From: an uncultured Eubacterium sp.
GTDB lineage: Bacteria; Bacillota; Clostridia; Lachnospirales; Lachnospiraceae
Assembly (NCBI GenBank): GCA_910584875.1
Contig: CAJUDA010000001.1
Span: 156,232-220,231, forward strand
Reading direction: 5' to 3'
DNA length: 64,000 nucleotides
Each line of letters opens with the position of its first letter. Position 1 is the stretch's first letter. A program made the position numbers and the translations under genes. Shown piece by piece: positions 36,361-45,469 of the stretch. The notes below the pieces were generated by a model. That model saw nothing but the letters and a program-made list of their open reading frames with translations, searched no databases and had not been told where the DNA came from.

Positions 36361-37968
36361 ATGGAACTGGAGTTTATAGGCGCCGATCATGAGGTGACGG
36401 GAAGCTGTCATTTTATGTCAGTGGGGGAGAAGAAGTTCTGTGTGGACATCGGTATGGAGCAGGGACAGGATATCTTTGAAAATCAGGAGATTCCGGTGAA
36501 TCCATCAGAACTGGATTTTATTTTTCTGACACATGCACATATTGACCATACGGGTTTATTGCCGATGCTGTATGCCAGAGGGTTCCGGGGACAGGTATAT
36601 GCCACAAAGGCGACAGTGGATCTGAGTCAGATCATGCTCCGTGACAGCGCCCATATCCAGCAGTTTGAGGCAGAATGGCGCAACCGCAAAGCACAGCGTT
36701 CCGGTGGTACCGTTTACGAGCCGCTGTATACCATGGAGGATGCGGTGGGTGCGATCCGGCTCCTGGTCCCCTGTGCCTATGACAGCATGATACATATCTG
36801 CGATGAAGTGACGATCCGGTTTACGGATGTAGGACATCTTCTCGGCTCGGCATCGATCGAAGTGTTTGCCAGGGAAAAGGGAGAAGAGAGGATCATTGTA
36901 TTTTCCGGGGATCTCGGAAACACAAATAAACCGATCCTGCGCAATCCTGTCTACACAAAGGCGGCAGATTATGTCGTGATGGAATCGACCTATGGCGACC
37001 GTGTGCACGGGACGGATACCCCGGATTATACAGGAGAGCTTGCTGCCATTATCCAGGATACGTTTGAGAGGGGCGGGAATGTCGTGATTCCTTCCTTTGC
37101 CGTGGGAAGGACACAGGAGCTCCTGTATTTCCTGCGTCAGATCAAGGAACAGAAGCTGGTGACAAAAAATCCAGACTTTGAAGTGTATGTTGATAGTCCT
37201 CTGGCTGTAGAGGCAACGAATATATTTGGGAAAAATGTCAATGAATGTTTTGATGAAGAGGCGAAGAGCCTGGTGGAAAAAGGGATCAATCCCATCGGAT
37301 TTCCGGGACTGAAATTGTCCATCACGAGTGATGACAGTAAAGCGATCAATTTTGATATGCAGCCGAAGGTGATTCTTTCGGCGTCCGGTATGTGTGAGGC
37401 AGGGCGGATCCGTCATCATCTGAAGCATAATCTGTGGCGGCCGGACAGTACGATCGTATTTGCCGGATATCAGACCAGAGGGACTCTGGGACGTGCAATC
37501 CTGGAGGGAGCAGAATCGGTCCGCCTGTTTGGTGAGACCGTGGAGATCCGGGCAAAGATTGTAAGGATTGCAGGAATCAGTGGACATGCGGATAAAAACG
37601 GGCTTTTGAGATGGGTGAATGAATTTACGGAGAAGCCCCCGAAGCATGTATTTGTCGTCCATGGGGAAGATAAGGTATGTACGGAGTTTACCCGGACGCT
37701 GGAGGATTCCGGGTACATCGCATCAGCGCCATACAGCGGATCTATTTTTGACCTGCTGCGCGGTGAGTTTGTGAAGGTGGCAGAGCCTGTCGTACTGAAG
37801 AAGAAGTCGGCAGCGACAAAACGGGCAGGAGATCTGTTCCAGAGACTGTTGACAGCAGGACAGAGACTGCTTTCCATCATACGGAGGAATGAGGGACTTA
37901 GTAACAAAGATACAGCAAAATTTACAGATCAGATCAATGCTTTATGCGATAAATGGGACAGACCCTGA
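36361..37968 (+). CDS. MBL-fold beta-CASP RNA-processing family protein
   Basis: A 535-residue metallo-beta-lactamase-fold hydrolase with an RNA-specificity (RMMBL) domain. The zinc motif is LTHAHIDHTG, followed by the later GHLLGSA, VFSGDLG, and beta-CASP motifs (MESTYGDR, IPSFAVGRTQELLY), then SASGMCEAGRIRHHLK and GISGHADKNGLLRW. The family includes RNA 3-end nucleases (CPSF73-like). AGGAGGGG precedes ATG 36361. The stop overlaps the region before the EAL gene. Confidence 0.93.
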   Translation: MELEFIGADHEVTGSCHFMSVGEKKFCVDIGMEQGQDIFENQEIPVNPSELDFIFLTHAHIDHTGLLPMLYARGFRGQVYATKATVDLSQIMLRDSAHIQQFEAEWRNRKAQRSGGTVYEPLYTMEDAVGAIRLLVPCAYDSMIHICDEVTIRFTDVGHLLGSASIEVFAREKGEERIIVFSGDLGNTNKPILRNPVYTKAADYVVMESTYGDRVHGTDTPDYTGELAAIIQDTFERGGNVVIPSFAVGRTQELLYFLRQIKEQKLVTKNPDFEVYVDSPLAVEATNIFGKNVNECFDEEAKSLVEKGINPIGFPGLKLSITSDDSKAINFDMQPKVILSASGMCEAGRIRHHLKHNLWRPDSTIVFAGYQTRGTLGRAILEGAESVRLFGETVEIRAKIVRIAGISGHADKNGLLRWVNEFTEKPPKHVFVVHGEDKVCTEFTRTLEDSGYIASAPYSGSIFDLLRGEFVKVAEPVVLKKKSAATKRAGDLFQRLLTAGQRLLSIIRRNEGLSNKDTAKFTDQINALCDKWDRP

Positions 37969-38006
37969 TAAAAATGATCAGAGAGGATAAAGGAGGTGCA
38001 GCTGCG

Positions 38007-39791
38007 GTGGCAGAAAATTCAGCAGAAGGGATGACAGAGACAGAACAAAACCGGATAAAAGAAGAATTGCGGGAAATTGTTCTCAGTCATTTTTATTCTT
38101 ATTATGCCCGGCAAAATATTGAAGAAACATTAAAACATGTGAGTCAGAATGTGAACTGGATCGGTTCAAAAGAATATTTTGTTGCGTATGACAAGGACGA
38201 ATATGAGAGAATACTCAGAAAAGAGCTTGTTACGATCCCTGAGAACTGTTCCCTGAAGACAAAAACGATCGAGGCAATTGTGATGAACCCCAAATATAAT
38301 GAGGTTCATGGGGAACTGGAATTAAAGCTGCCTTATAAAAATCAGATCGCTTATTCCACACTGCGTTTCTCCATGATCATTCTTCTGGAAGATTCGGAAT
38401 ACAGGATTGTGAGCATCCATACATCGGGGTGCAGTGAGAGCTGGATCGCGGGAGGGAAGACAAAAGAAGCGCCGGATCAGCTCTCGTCAAAAGAACAGGA
38501 TATGCTCAGCCGGAGGGATTCCCTTACCGGTCTGTATCTGTTGGAATATTTTAAAGAGAAAGTGGAACATTTTCTGGAAAAATCAGATAAAGACGAAAAC
38601 TATGTTATGCTCTGTACGGATGTGACCCATTTTGAGCGGATCAATAATCTGTATGGCCTGAAACAGGCGGATAAGATGCTGATCGATCTTGCCGGACTGC
38701 TGATGAAATCCGGTGAAGGTGTGATCTGTGCCTGCCGCAGTATTGCCGATCATATTCTGGTGCTTATGACGTATCAGGACAGACAGGCACTGAGGAAAAA
38801 GTTACAGGAGCTTTGTGATTCTTTTGGCAGGACCATCAAAAACCGGTATCCGGAGGCTTCCCCAAGACTTGGGATCGGGGTCTATGAGATCCGGGACAAA
38901 AAAGAAGAGATCGAGAATATCGTAGAGCACGCCAATGTGGCGCGCAAGGGACTTCGTCTGGGTTCGAGCAGTTCCATTGTATTTTATGACGATCATCTGA
39001 CACGGGGGATCGACAGGGTCAGAGAGATTGAGAGCCGTATGGAGAATGCGCTTGCCAATGGAGAATTTAAAGTATATTTTCAGCCGAAATACAATCTGGA
39101 CACAGGCAGCATTGCCGGGGCAGAGGCACTTTGCCGGTGGATACCGGATGATGGTAAGGCAATCTATCCCGACGAATTTATCCCGGTATTTGAAGAAAAT
39201 GGATTTATCATGAAGCTGGATTATTACATGCTGAATAAAGTATGTGAGATGATCCAGAAGAGACAGCGGGAAGGCAAGGAGAATGTCCGGGTGTCAGTGA
39301 ACCAGTCCCGTGTGCTCCTCAACGATGAGCAGTATCAGGATAAGGTGGCAGCTGTGCTGGCACGGCACGGAAGCCCCGGGCAGTTTATCGAACTGGAACT
39401 GACGGAGAGGATTTTTCAGGATGATCTGACAGAATTTGCCAATATTATGGATCAGATCCGGGGACTGGGAATTAAGTGGTCCATTGATGATTTTGGGACG
39501 GGGTATTCTTCCCTGAATCTTCTGAAAGAACTGCCGGTTGATATTATAAAGATTGATAAATCCTTTCTGGATGAGGCAGAGACGTCGGAGACAAGTAAGA
39601 TCATTATCCGTAAAACGGTGGAACTGACCCAGGAGCTGGATAAGCATGTGCTCTGTGAGGGAGTTGAGACAGAATCCCAGGCGGAATATCTGAGAGAGAT
39701 CAGTTGTGATATGGCGCAGGGATATCTGTATGCGCGTCCGATGCCGATGGATCAGTTTGAGGATATGTTGGATAAGGAGATGAGGGTGTGA
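38007..39791 (+). CDS. Cyclic-di-GMP phosphodiesterase with SnoaL-like and degenerate GGDEF domains
   Basis: About 594 residues: an N-terminal SnoaL/NTF2-like domain (HFYSYYARQNIEETLKHVS...), a GGDEF-like domain starting RRDSLTGLYLLEYF where the active motif is lost (SRSIADHILVL replaces GGDEF), and an EAL domain with intact AGAEALCRW, ELELTERIF, SIDDFGTGYSS, KIDKSFL, EGVETESQ and QGYLYARP. It should degrade c-di-GMP. An ATG at 37953 is open, but AAAGGAGGTG precedes GTG 38007 at good spacing, so I prefer that. No transmembrane helices. Confidence 0.9.
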   Translation: MAENSAEGMTETEQNRIKEELREIVLSHFYSYYARQNIEETLKHVSQNVNWIGSKEYFVAYDKDEYERILRKELVTIPENCSLKTKTIEAIVMNPKYNEVHGELELKLPYKNQIAYSTLRFSMIILLEDSEYRIVSIHTSGCSESWIAGGKTKEAPDQLSSKEQDMLSRRDSLTGLYLLEYFKEKVEHFLEKSDKDENYVMLCTDVTHFERINNLYGLKQADKMLIDLAGLLMKSGEGVICACRSIADHILVLMTYQDRQALRKKLQELCDSFGRTIKNRYPEASPRLGIGVYEIRDKKEEIENIVEHANVARKGLRLGSSSSIVFYDDHLTRGIDRVREIESRMENALANGEFKVYFQPKYNLDTGSIAGAEALCRWIPDDGKAIYPDEFIPVFEENGFIMKLDYYMLNKVCEMIQKRQREGKENVRVSVNQSRVLLNDEQYQDKVAAVLARHGSPGQFIELELTERIFQDDLTEFANIMDQIRGLGIKWSIDDFGTGYSSLNLLKELPVDIIKIDKSFLDEAETSETSKIIIRKTVELTQELDKHVLCEGVETESQAEYLREISCDMAQGYLYARPMPMDQFEDMLDKEMRV

Positions 39792-41356
39792 AGAAAGTGC
39801 GTAAGACAATACTTGTGACATTTATTATGCTGGCAGCGCTGACGGCCGGTCTGGTCTGGCTGTTGACAAGGGGAGGTTCTGTGTCGGATGACTTTGCAGG
39901 GAAGATCGCAAAGGAACAGAGCGACCAGAATGAGGAACGTGCTTATCTTACGGAGATGGAACATAAGGCAAAAGAGCTGCAGATGTCAGGGGAAAACAAA
40001 AATGTTTTGAACTTTGACACGAAAAACGTCTACGATACAAAAAATTCTTTGTCTGCCAGACAGCGTCTGGACCGGGTGATCAAAAGGATCACACCGTCTT
40101 TTGAAGAACCGTTGATCGCTGCCAATCCATTCGGGACGAATCTGAACTCTTTTTATTTTTATTTTACTACAGAGTCGCCGGGGATGGTCCGGTATACAGT
40201 TACCGTGGCAGACCAGTCGGTTCCCGATCATGTCCGTTATGTAAATAACGGGCAGGAAAACAACCTTTCCAAAACCCATGAATTTACAGTCAGCGGTCTT
40301 GTGCCGGGCATGACGAATTTTGTCATGATCGAGGTTCTGGGACGGGATGGAAATGTGAAAAAAAGCCAGATATATAAATACGGGGCGAAGGGAGCGTCTG
40401 CTGCGGCAAAACTGTCGGTAAAGAAAGGAAATTCAAAAGATACGGTCCATAATGGGCTGTATTTTGTCCTGCCTGCGGCAGAGAAAGAGATTTATGCGTA
40501 TGATAATTCCGGTATCCTGCGCAATGTGACGATGACGGAATCTGGTCATGGCAGGAGAGTGTATCAGTCAGGAGACAGTATTCTGTATCAGGTGTCAGAT
40601 ACAAAAGTAGTAAAGGTATCTGCGATTGGTCAGGTTCTGGGTACAGCAGTGGCATCCGGCTATGGGAAGATAAGGGATTTTGCCTATGATGGTTATGATA
40701 ATGTGTATACGCTTGTAAGAAAAAAGAAAAGGGATTATGTACTTGCCATTTCCTTTCAGACCGGGAAGACAAAAACTGCCTATGCGCTTCCTGAGAATGT
40801 CCGGGCGGTTTCCCTGTCGATGCAGGGAGGGGGGACTGCTTATATCGCATGCTCCGCCCCGGAAGGAATTATCAAACTGGAGGCTCTGACCAGTCAGGCG
40901 CCGCGGGTGGCACTGATCCTTGGCAAAAAAAATGACTGGAAAAAGATCCCCTCTGCGAAAAATTCCTGGAAAAAGAAAGTGACAAAGGACAAAGATCCGG
41001 CAAACTGGGATCTGAAGAGTTCTCTTTTAACACTTGTACAGGACAGATCCAATGGGACAGCTGATATGCTGTCGACCTATCTTTTCAATAAGGAGAAGGG
41101 GACCGGTGTTGTATTCACCGTGGACGGCAAGAACAAGAGTACCGCTGTCAATCATTCTTTTCCAACAGGACAGAGTGGAAGATGCGGCTGTGAGGTATAC
41201 GAAGATCATTTTCTGATCTCCAATTTTGACCGGGGCGTGTTTGCCGAATACGATGACCGGGGGAAGGTCACGAAGGAGTTTTCGGCAGGGAAGGCAGTGG
41301 ATGCCGTCACAAAGCTTTCCCTGAATGGAATGTGTTTCTATGGGGGAACGCAGTAG
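39788..41356 (+). CDS. Membrane-anchored aryl-sulfate sulfotransferase-like protein
   Basis: A 522-residue protein with an N-terminal transmembrane helix (TILVTFIMLAALTAGLVWLL), an Ig-like domain around residues 90-190 (the N-terminal domain of ASST proteins) and a beta-propeller-like region with repeats such as KEIYAYDNSGILRNV. The catalytic His of true arylsulfate sulfotransferases is not identifiable, so activity is uncertain. GTG 39788 overlaps the EAL gene; the two may be co-translated. Confidence 0.7.
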   Translation: MKKVRKTILVTFIMLAALTAGLVWLLTRGGSVSDDFAGKIAKEQSDQNEERAYLTEMEHKAKELQMSGENKNVLNFDTKNVYDTKNSLSARQRLDRVIKRITPSFEEPLIAANPFGTNLNSFYFYFTTESPGMVRYTVTVADQSVPDHVRYVNNGQENNLSKTHEFTVSGLVPGMTNFVMIEVLGRDGNVKKSQIYKYGAKGASAAAKLSVKKGNSKDTVHNGLYFVLPAAEKEIYAYDNSGILRNVTMTESGHGRRVYQSGDSILYQVSDTKVVKVSAIGQVLGTAVASGYGKIRDFAYDGYDNVYTLVRKKKRDYVLAISFQTGKTKTAYALPENVRAVSLSMQGGGTAYIACSAPEGIIKLEALTSQAPRVALILGKKNDWKKIPSAKNSWKKKVTKDKDPANWDLKSSLLTLVQDRSNGTADMLSTYLFNKEKGTGVVFTVDGKNKSTAVNHSFPTGQSGRCGCEVYEDHFLISNFDRGVFAEYDDRGKVTKEFSAGKAVDAVTKLSLNGMCFYGGTQ

Positions 41357-41361
41357 CTCTA

Positions 41362-41392
41362 TTTTGAACGGGTTCAAATTGGTGCCGTGGGG
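41362..41392 (-). repeat. Dispersed intergenic element, copy B
   Basis: GGGTTCAAATTGGTGCCGT lies on the plus strand; its reverse complement matches the core of copies A and C. It is preceded by a small palindrome TTTGAAC-GG-GTTCAAA, just after the sulfotransferase-like stop. Confidence 0.5.
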
Positions 41393-41430
41393 CTGACAGG
41401 AAGTTTTTTCCTGAAAATAGCAAAAAACAG

Positions 41431-41460
41431 TTGAGATTATGTGCTTATCAGTTGTATAAT
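41431..41460 (+). promoter_or_regulatory. Promoter of the transaldolase/transketolase operon
   Basis: TTGAGA (41431-41436) and perfect TATAAT (41455-41460) with an 18 bp spacer, 41 bp before the first start codon. Confidence 0.8.
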
Positions 41461-41500
41461 AAGCATATGATATAAAATTACTTTTAGGAGGGTAAAAGCA

Positions 41501-42154
41501 ATGAGATTTTTTATTGACACTGCCAATGTAGAGGACATCAAAAAAGCAAATGATATGGGGGTTATCTGTGGCGTAACGACGAATCCGTCGCTGATCGCAA
41601 AGGAAGGACGTGATTTTAATCAGGTAATCGCTGAGATCGCATCCATCGTAGACGGTCCAATCAGTGGGGAGGTAAAGGCTACGACGACAGATGCAGAAGG
41701 TATGATCGCAGAAGGACGTGAGATTGCCAAGATCCATGAGAACATGGTTGTTAAGATCCCGATGACAGCAGAGGGTCTGAAAGCGACAAAAGCACTTACC
41801 AGCGAAGGCATCAAGGTAAATGTGACACTGATCTTCAGTGCAAACCAGGCACTTCTTGCAGCAAGGGCTGGTGCTACTTATGTTTCTCCGTTCCTGGGAC
41901 GTCTGGATGATATTTCCCAGGCAGGTATCGATCTGATCCGTGATATCGCAGAGATTTTTGCCATTCATGATCTGGATACACAGATCATCGCTGCCAGTGT
42001 TCGTAATCCGATCCATGTTACTGACTGCGCTCTGGCTGGTGCAGATATCGCTACAGTACCATACGGCGTGATTGACCAGATGACAAAACATCCATTGACG
42101 GATGCCGGCATCGATAAGTTCCAGAAAGATTACATTGCTGTATTTGGCGAATAA
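41501..42154 (+). CDS. Transaldolase / fructose-6-phosphate aldolase family
   Basis: A 217-residue class I aldolase of the short TalC/Fsa type: [38 protein letters not shown] with the Schiff-base Lys, [26 protein letters not shown]. Members labelled transaldolase in Clostridia exchange the dihydroxyacetone unit in the non-oxidative pentose phosphate pathway; the context with both transketolase halves favours that over fructose-6-phosphate aldolase. AGGAGGG precedes the ATG. Confidence 0.93.
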   Translation: MRFFIDTANVEDIKKANDMGVICGVTTNPSLIAKEGRDFNQVIAEIASIVDGPISGEVKATTTDAEGMIAEGREIAKIHENMVVKIPMTAEGLKATKALTSEGIKVNVTLIFSANQALLAARAGATYVSPFLGRLDDISQAGIDLIRDIAEIFAIHDLDTQIIAASVRNPIHVTDCALAGADIATVPYGVIDQMTKHPLTDAGIDKFQKDYIAVFGE

Positions 42155-42171
42155 CAAAAAGGAGACCGATT

Positions 42172-43008
42172 ATGAATAAGTTAGAGCTTCAGAAGATGGC
42201 TGTTGAAGTTCGCAAGGGTGTAGTGACGGCTGTTCACAGTGCAAAGTCAGGGCATCCGGGCGGTTCTTTATCAGCGGCTGACATTTATACGTATCTTTTC
42301 TTTGAAGAGTTGAACATTGATCCGGAAAATCCGGACAAGCCAGACCGTGACCGTTTTGTTCTGAGTAAAGGACATACTGCTCCGGGATATTATTCCACTC
42401 TTGCCAACAGAGGGTTTTTCCCGGTGGAGGATCTGACGACACTGCGTCACGTTGGCTCTTATCTTCAGGGTCATCCGGACAAGAAACATATTCCGGGTGT
42501 GGATATGTCCAGTGGTTCTCTGGGACAGGGAATCTCAGCTGCAGTAGGTATGGCGTTATCCGCCAAGCTCAGTGGTGACAGTTACCGTGTCTATACCCTG
42601 TTGGGAGACGGGGAAATCCAGGAAGGACAGGTATGGGAGGCATCCATGTTTGCCGCTCACAGAAAACTAGATAATTTTGTTGCCATCGTAGACAACAATG
42701 GACTGCAGATCGACGGTAAAGTCGATGAAGTATGTTCTCCTTATCCGATCGATGAAAAATTTAAAGCCTTTGGATTCCATGTGATCAATGTGGATGGACA
42801 TGATTATGATGCTCTGAAAGCCGCCTTTGATGAGGCGAAGGCGACGAAGGGACAGCCTACGGCGATTATTGCGAAGACCATTAAAGGAAAAGATGTTTCC
42901 TTCATGGAAAATCAGGCGAGCTGGCATGGTACAGCGCCAAATGATGAGCAGTATGCACAGGCGATGGAAGATTTGAAGAAAGTAGGTGAGTCCTTATGTC
43001 AGAAGTAA
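42172..43008 (+). CDS. Transketolase, N-terminal subunit
   Basis: The thiamine-diphosphate-binding half of a split transketolase, 278 residues: SGHPGGSLSAADIYTYLFF, LSKGHTAPGYYSTLANRG, and GDGEIQEGQVWEASMFAAH with the GDG-N diphosphate motif. With the next gene it forms the two-chain enzyme that moves two-carbon ketol groups in the pentose phosphate pathway. AAAGGAG lies before the ATG, 17 bp after the transaldolase stop. Confidence 0.95.
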   Translation: MNKLELQKMAVEVRKGVVTAVHSAKSGHPGGSLSAADIYTYLFFEELNIDPENPDKPDRDRFVLSKGHTAPGYYSTLANRGFFPVEDLTTLRHVGSYLQGHPDKKHIPGVDMSSGSLGQGISAAVGMALSAKLSGDSYRVYTLLGDGEIQEGQVWEASMFAAHRKLDNFVAIVDNNGLQIDGKVDEVCSPYPIDEKFKAFGFHVINVDGHDYDALKAAFDEAKATKGQPTAIIAKTIKGKDVSFMENQASWHGTAPNDEQYAQAMEDLKKVGESLCQK

Positions 43009-43937
43009 AGAAGATTGCAACCCGTGAAAGCTATGGCAATGCGCTGGCAGAGCTTGGCGCAGAATTTGATAACCTTGTTGTACTGGATGCTGACCTTGCT
43101 GCTGCTACAAAGACCGGTACTTTCAAGAAAGCCTTTCCGGACAGACACATTGATTGTGGTATCGCAGAGTGTAACATGATGGGTATCGCAGCAGGGATCG
43201 CTACGACAGGTAAGGTTCCTTTTGCGAGTTCCTTTGCCATGTTTGCAGCAGGACGTGCATTTGAACAGGTACGTAACTCGATTGCTTATCCACAGCTGAA
43301 TGTAAAAATCGGGGCAACCCATGCAGGAATTTCCGTGGGAGAGGACGGTGCGACCCATCAGTGTAATGAAGATGTGGCGCTGATGCGCACGATTCCGGGT
43401 ATGACAGTCGTAGTACCTTCGGATGATGTAGAGGCAAAGGCTGCTGTCCGCGCCGCTTATCTCCATGAAGGACCGGTATATCTCCGCTTTGGAAGACTTG
43501 CAGTGCCGGTGATCAATGATAAGCCGGATTACAAATTTGAACTCGGTAAAGGCGTTGTTCTCCGTGAGGGGAAAGACGTGACGATCGTGGCATCCGGACT
43601 TCCGGTGGCAAACTGCCTGGAAGCAGCAGAGAAACTGGCAGCGGATGGCATTGATGCCAAAGTGATCAATATTCATACGATCAAACCTCTGGATGAGGAT
43701 CTGATCGTGGCATCGGCAAAAGAGACTGGAAAGATCGTGACGGTAGAAGAGCATTCTGTCATTGGCGGACTCGGCAGTGCCGTATGCGACACTCTGGCAG
43801 AGAAAGCACCGACACCGGTATGTAAGATTGGCGTCAATGATGTCTTCGGTGAATCTGGTCCCGCCGTAGAACTGGTTAAGAAATACGGTCTGGATGCAGA
43901 CAGCATTTATGCAAAAGTAAAAGAATTCTGTAAATAA
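42996..43937 (+). CDS. Transketolase, C-terminal subunit
   Basis: The pyrimidine-binding half of the split transketolase, 313 residues: FKKAFPDRHIDCGIAECNMMGIAAGIA contains the conserved Glu that activates thiamine diphosphate, with THAGISVGEDGATHQCNEDVALMRTIP and the C-terminal regulatory domain VASGLPVANC... It overlaps the N-terminal subunit by 13 bp, consistent with fixed stoichiometry. A strong terminator follows. Confidence 0.95.
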   Translation: MSEVKKIATRESYGNALAELGAEFDNLVVLDADLAAATKTGTFKKAFPDRHIDCGIAECNMMGIAAGIATTGKVPFASSFAMFAAGRAFEQVRNSIAYPQLNVKIGATHAGISVGEDGATHQCNEDVALMRTIPGMTVVVPSDDVEAKAAVRAAYLHEGPVYLRFGRLAVPVINDKPDYKFELGKGVVLREGKDVTIVASGLPVANCLEAAEKLAADGIDAKVINIHTIKPLDEDLIVASAKETGKIVTVEEHSVIGGLGSAVCDTLAEKAPTPVCKIGVNDVFGESGPAVELVKKYGLDADSIYAKVKEFCK

Positions 43938-43960
43938 TATGTTTTGGCAGTACAATGAGA

Positions 43961-43999
43961 AATCCACCGGTCAGCAGCAAATGGACCGGTGGATTTTTT
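43961..43999 (+). terminator. Terminator after the transketolase operon
   Basis: AATCCACCGGTC / GACCGGTGGATT, a perfect 12 bp stem with an 11-base loop and a TTTTTT tract. It also faces the convergent beta-helix gene. Confidence 0.92.
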
Positions 44000-44023
44000 G
44001 TACGTATTCAGTTTATAAAAATA

Positions 44024-45319
44024 TTATTTAGGGATTCCATAATACACTTTTTTCTCGGACATTTTGATGCCGACGCCGTTGGCACGGTCACGCTGTCCGT
44101 TGTTTCTGAAATACAGAACTTCATAGCCGGCAAAGATGGAATTCATATCATTCCCACAATTCAGGAAGGTGTTGTTCATCATGGCACTGGTCTGTTCCTT
44201 TGTGATGTTGACCCGGACAGGACCATAACTGCTGCCGCCCATCGTATTCTGCTGGATGCTAAAGTAAATCGGGTTTCTCTTTATGCCATTAAATGTATTG
44301 CCGGTGATCGTGATCCCTTCAATACCGCCGCCCGAGATGCCATGGGATCCTGACGCATAGGACTGTTTGCTGGTCTTTCCAATATTTGTGAACGTATTGT
44401 TTGTGATCACGGCATTTTTCCAGTTGAGGATGAATACGCCATTGTCGTAAATATTCTTAAAAGTATTATTATTGATCGTTACATTTGCATGATAAATATT
44501 TGCTTTGGTCTTACTGTTCTGCGAGTATTTGTGTGTACCGACACCTCTTGTCGTACCATCAAAGACGTTGTTTTCTATCTTGATATCCAGACATGGCGTC
44601 TTATCCTGTTTGCACCAGGCAAGAGGCAGGCCGCCGGTTTTTTTGTCTGCCATATCAATATTGATGGCTTCCTTATTATAATATTTCTTTAAGGTGCTTT
44701 GTTTTGCCTTTGTGAACGTACAGTCGTGGATGGAGACGTTTTTTGTTCCGTTTACCTCGATATAGTGGTTTCCATTCATCCCCTTAAAGGTGATGCCGGA
44801 TATTTCAACATTCTGGGCATGGGCGGCGATGATGCCGATCCCGACTACTCCCTTCATATCAAATACAACATTTCCCTTGGCGATAAATTTGACATTTTTG
44901 CTGCCGTTATACTTTTTGACGCTGTTCTTTTTTCGGCTTTTGTTGTGAGGACAGATCTGCCACATGGAACCGGAAGGCTTGAGGCTCTTGACGCCCGTTT
45001 TTTTCAATTTCTGGAAAACAACGCCATCCTCCAGGATAATGGTTACATTTGACGGTACGTATACGGAGTTGCTGATCTTGTATGTACCTTTTTTGATGGT
45101 AAGCGTACCCCCGCCGGCTTTCTGTAATTTATCCAGATAGTCATTCAGCCCCATATAATGGCGCGTATACTTGTTATTGAATTTTTTGTGTTTCTTTTTG
45201 GACATCTTAACTACCTTGGACGGAGTAACCTTATAACTTTTTGCTTCTGCAATACCGGCGGATGCCAGAGTGAGAAAAGACATGGCGCACAGTACAAATA
45301 ATAATTTGAATTTTTTCAT
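44024..45319 (-). CDS. Secreted right-handed beta-helix protein
   Basis: A 431-residue exported protein: signal peptide FKLLFVLCAMSFLTLASAGIAEA, then a right-handed parallel beta-helix of the pectate-lyase/NosD type, with turns such as NVEISGITFKGMNGNHYIEVNGTKNVSIHDCTF and NVTINNNTFKNIYDNGVFILN. Polysaccharide lyase or glycosidase activity is usual, but no catalytic residues can be identified. AAGGAGG lies upstream of tandem ATG codons; I use the second (45319). Confidence 0.85.
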   Translation of the reverse strand: MKKFKLLFVLCAMSFLTLASAGIAEAKSYKVTPSKVVKMSKKKHKKFNNKYTRHYMGLNDYLDKLQKAGGGTLTIKKGTYKISNSVYVPSNVTIILEDGVVFQKLKKTGVKSLKPSGSMWQICPHNKSRKKNSVKKYNGSKNVKFIAKGNVVFDMKGVVGIGIIAAHAQNVEISGITFKGMNGNHYIEVNGTKNVSIHDCTFTKAKQSTLKKYYNKEAINIDMADKKTGGLPLAWCKQDKTPCLDIKIENNVFDGTTRGVGTHKYSQNSKTKANIYHANVTINNNTFKNIYDNGVFILNWKNAVITNNTFTNIGKTSKQSYASGSHGISGGGIEGITITGNTFNGIKRNPIYFSIQQNTMGGSSYGPVRVNITKEQTSAMMNNTFLNCGNDMNSIFAGYEVLYFRNNGQRDRANGVGIKMSEKKVYYGIPK

Positions 45320-45356
45320 CATTTCGACCTCCTTGATCATTATATTCCAAATATAA

Positions 45357-45385
45357 ATTATAGTATTATTGACGGTATTTGACAA
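45357..45385 (-). promoter_or_regulatory. Promoter of the beta-helix gene
   Basis: On the minus strand, TTGTCA (45385-45380) and perfect TATAAT (45362-45357) with a 17 bp spacer, 37 bp before the start codon. Confidence 0.82.
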
Positions 45386-45401
45386 GTGATTTTTGTCACG
45401 C

Positions 45402-45430
45402 TTGATAAAAGAGGACTCCTATGGTAAGAT
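45402..45430 (+). promoter_or_regulatory. Promoter for aroA
   Basis: TTGATA (45402-45407) and TAAGAT (45425-45430) with a 17 bp spacer, 39 bp before the aroA start. It diverges from the beta-helix promoter; the two -35 boxes are 16 bp apart. Confidence 0.65.
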
Positions 45431-45469
45431 TAAAAAGAACGTGTTAGAAAGGATTAAAGGAGATCAGTC

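Noticed and set aside
44024..44353. Open frame on the plus strand under the beta-helix gene
   Set aside because: Antisense shadow of a gene with signal peptide and own promoter.
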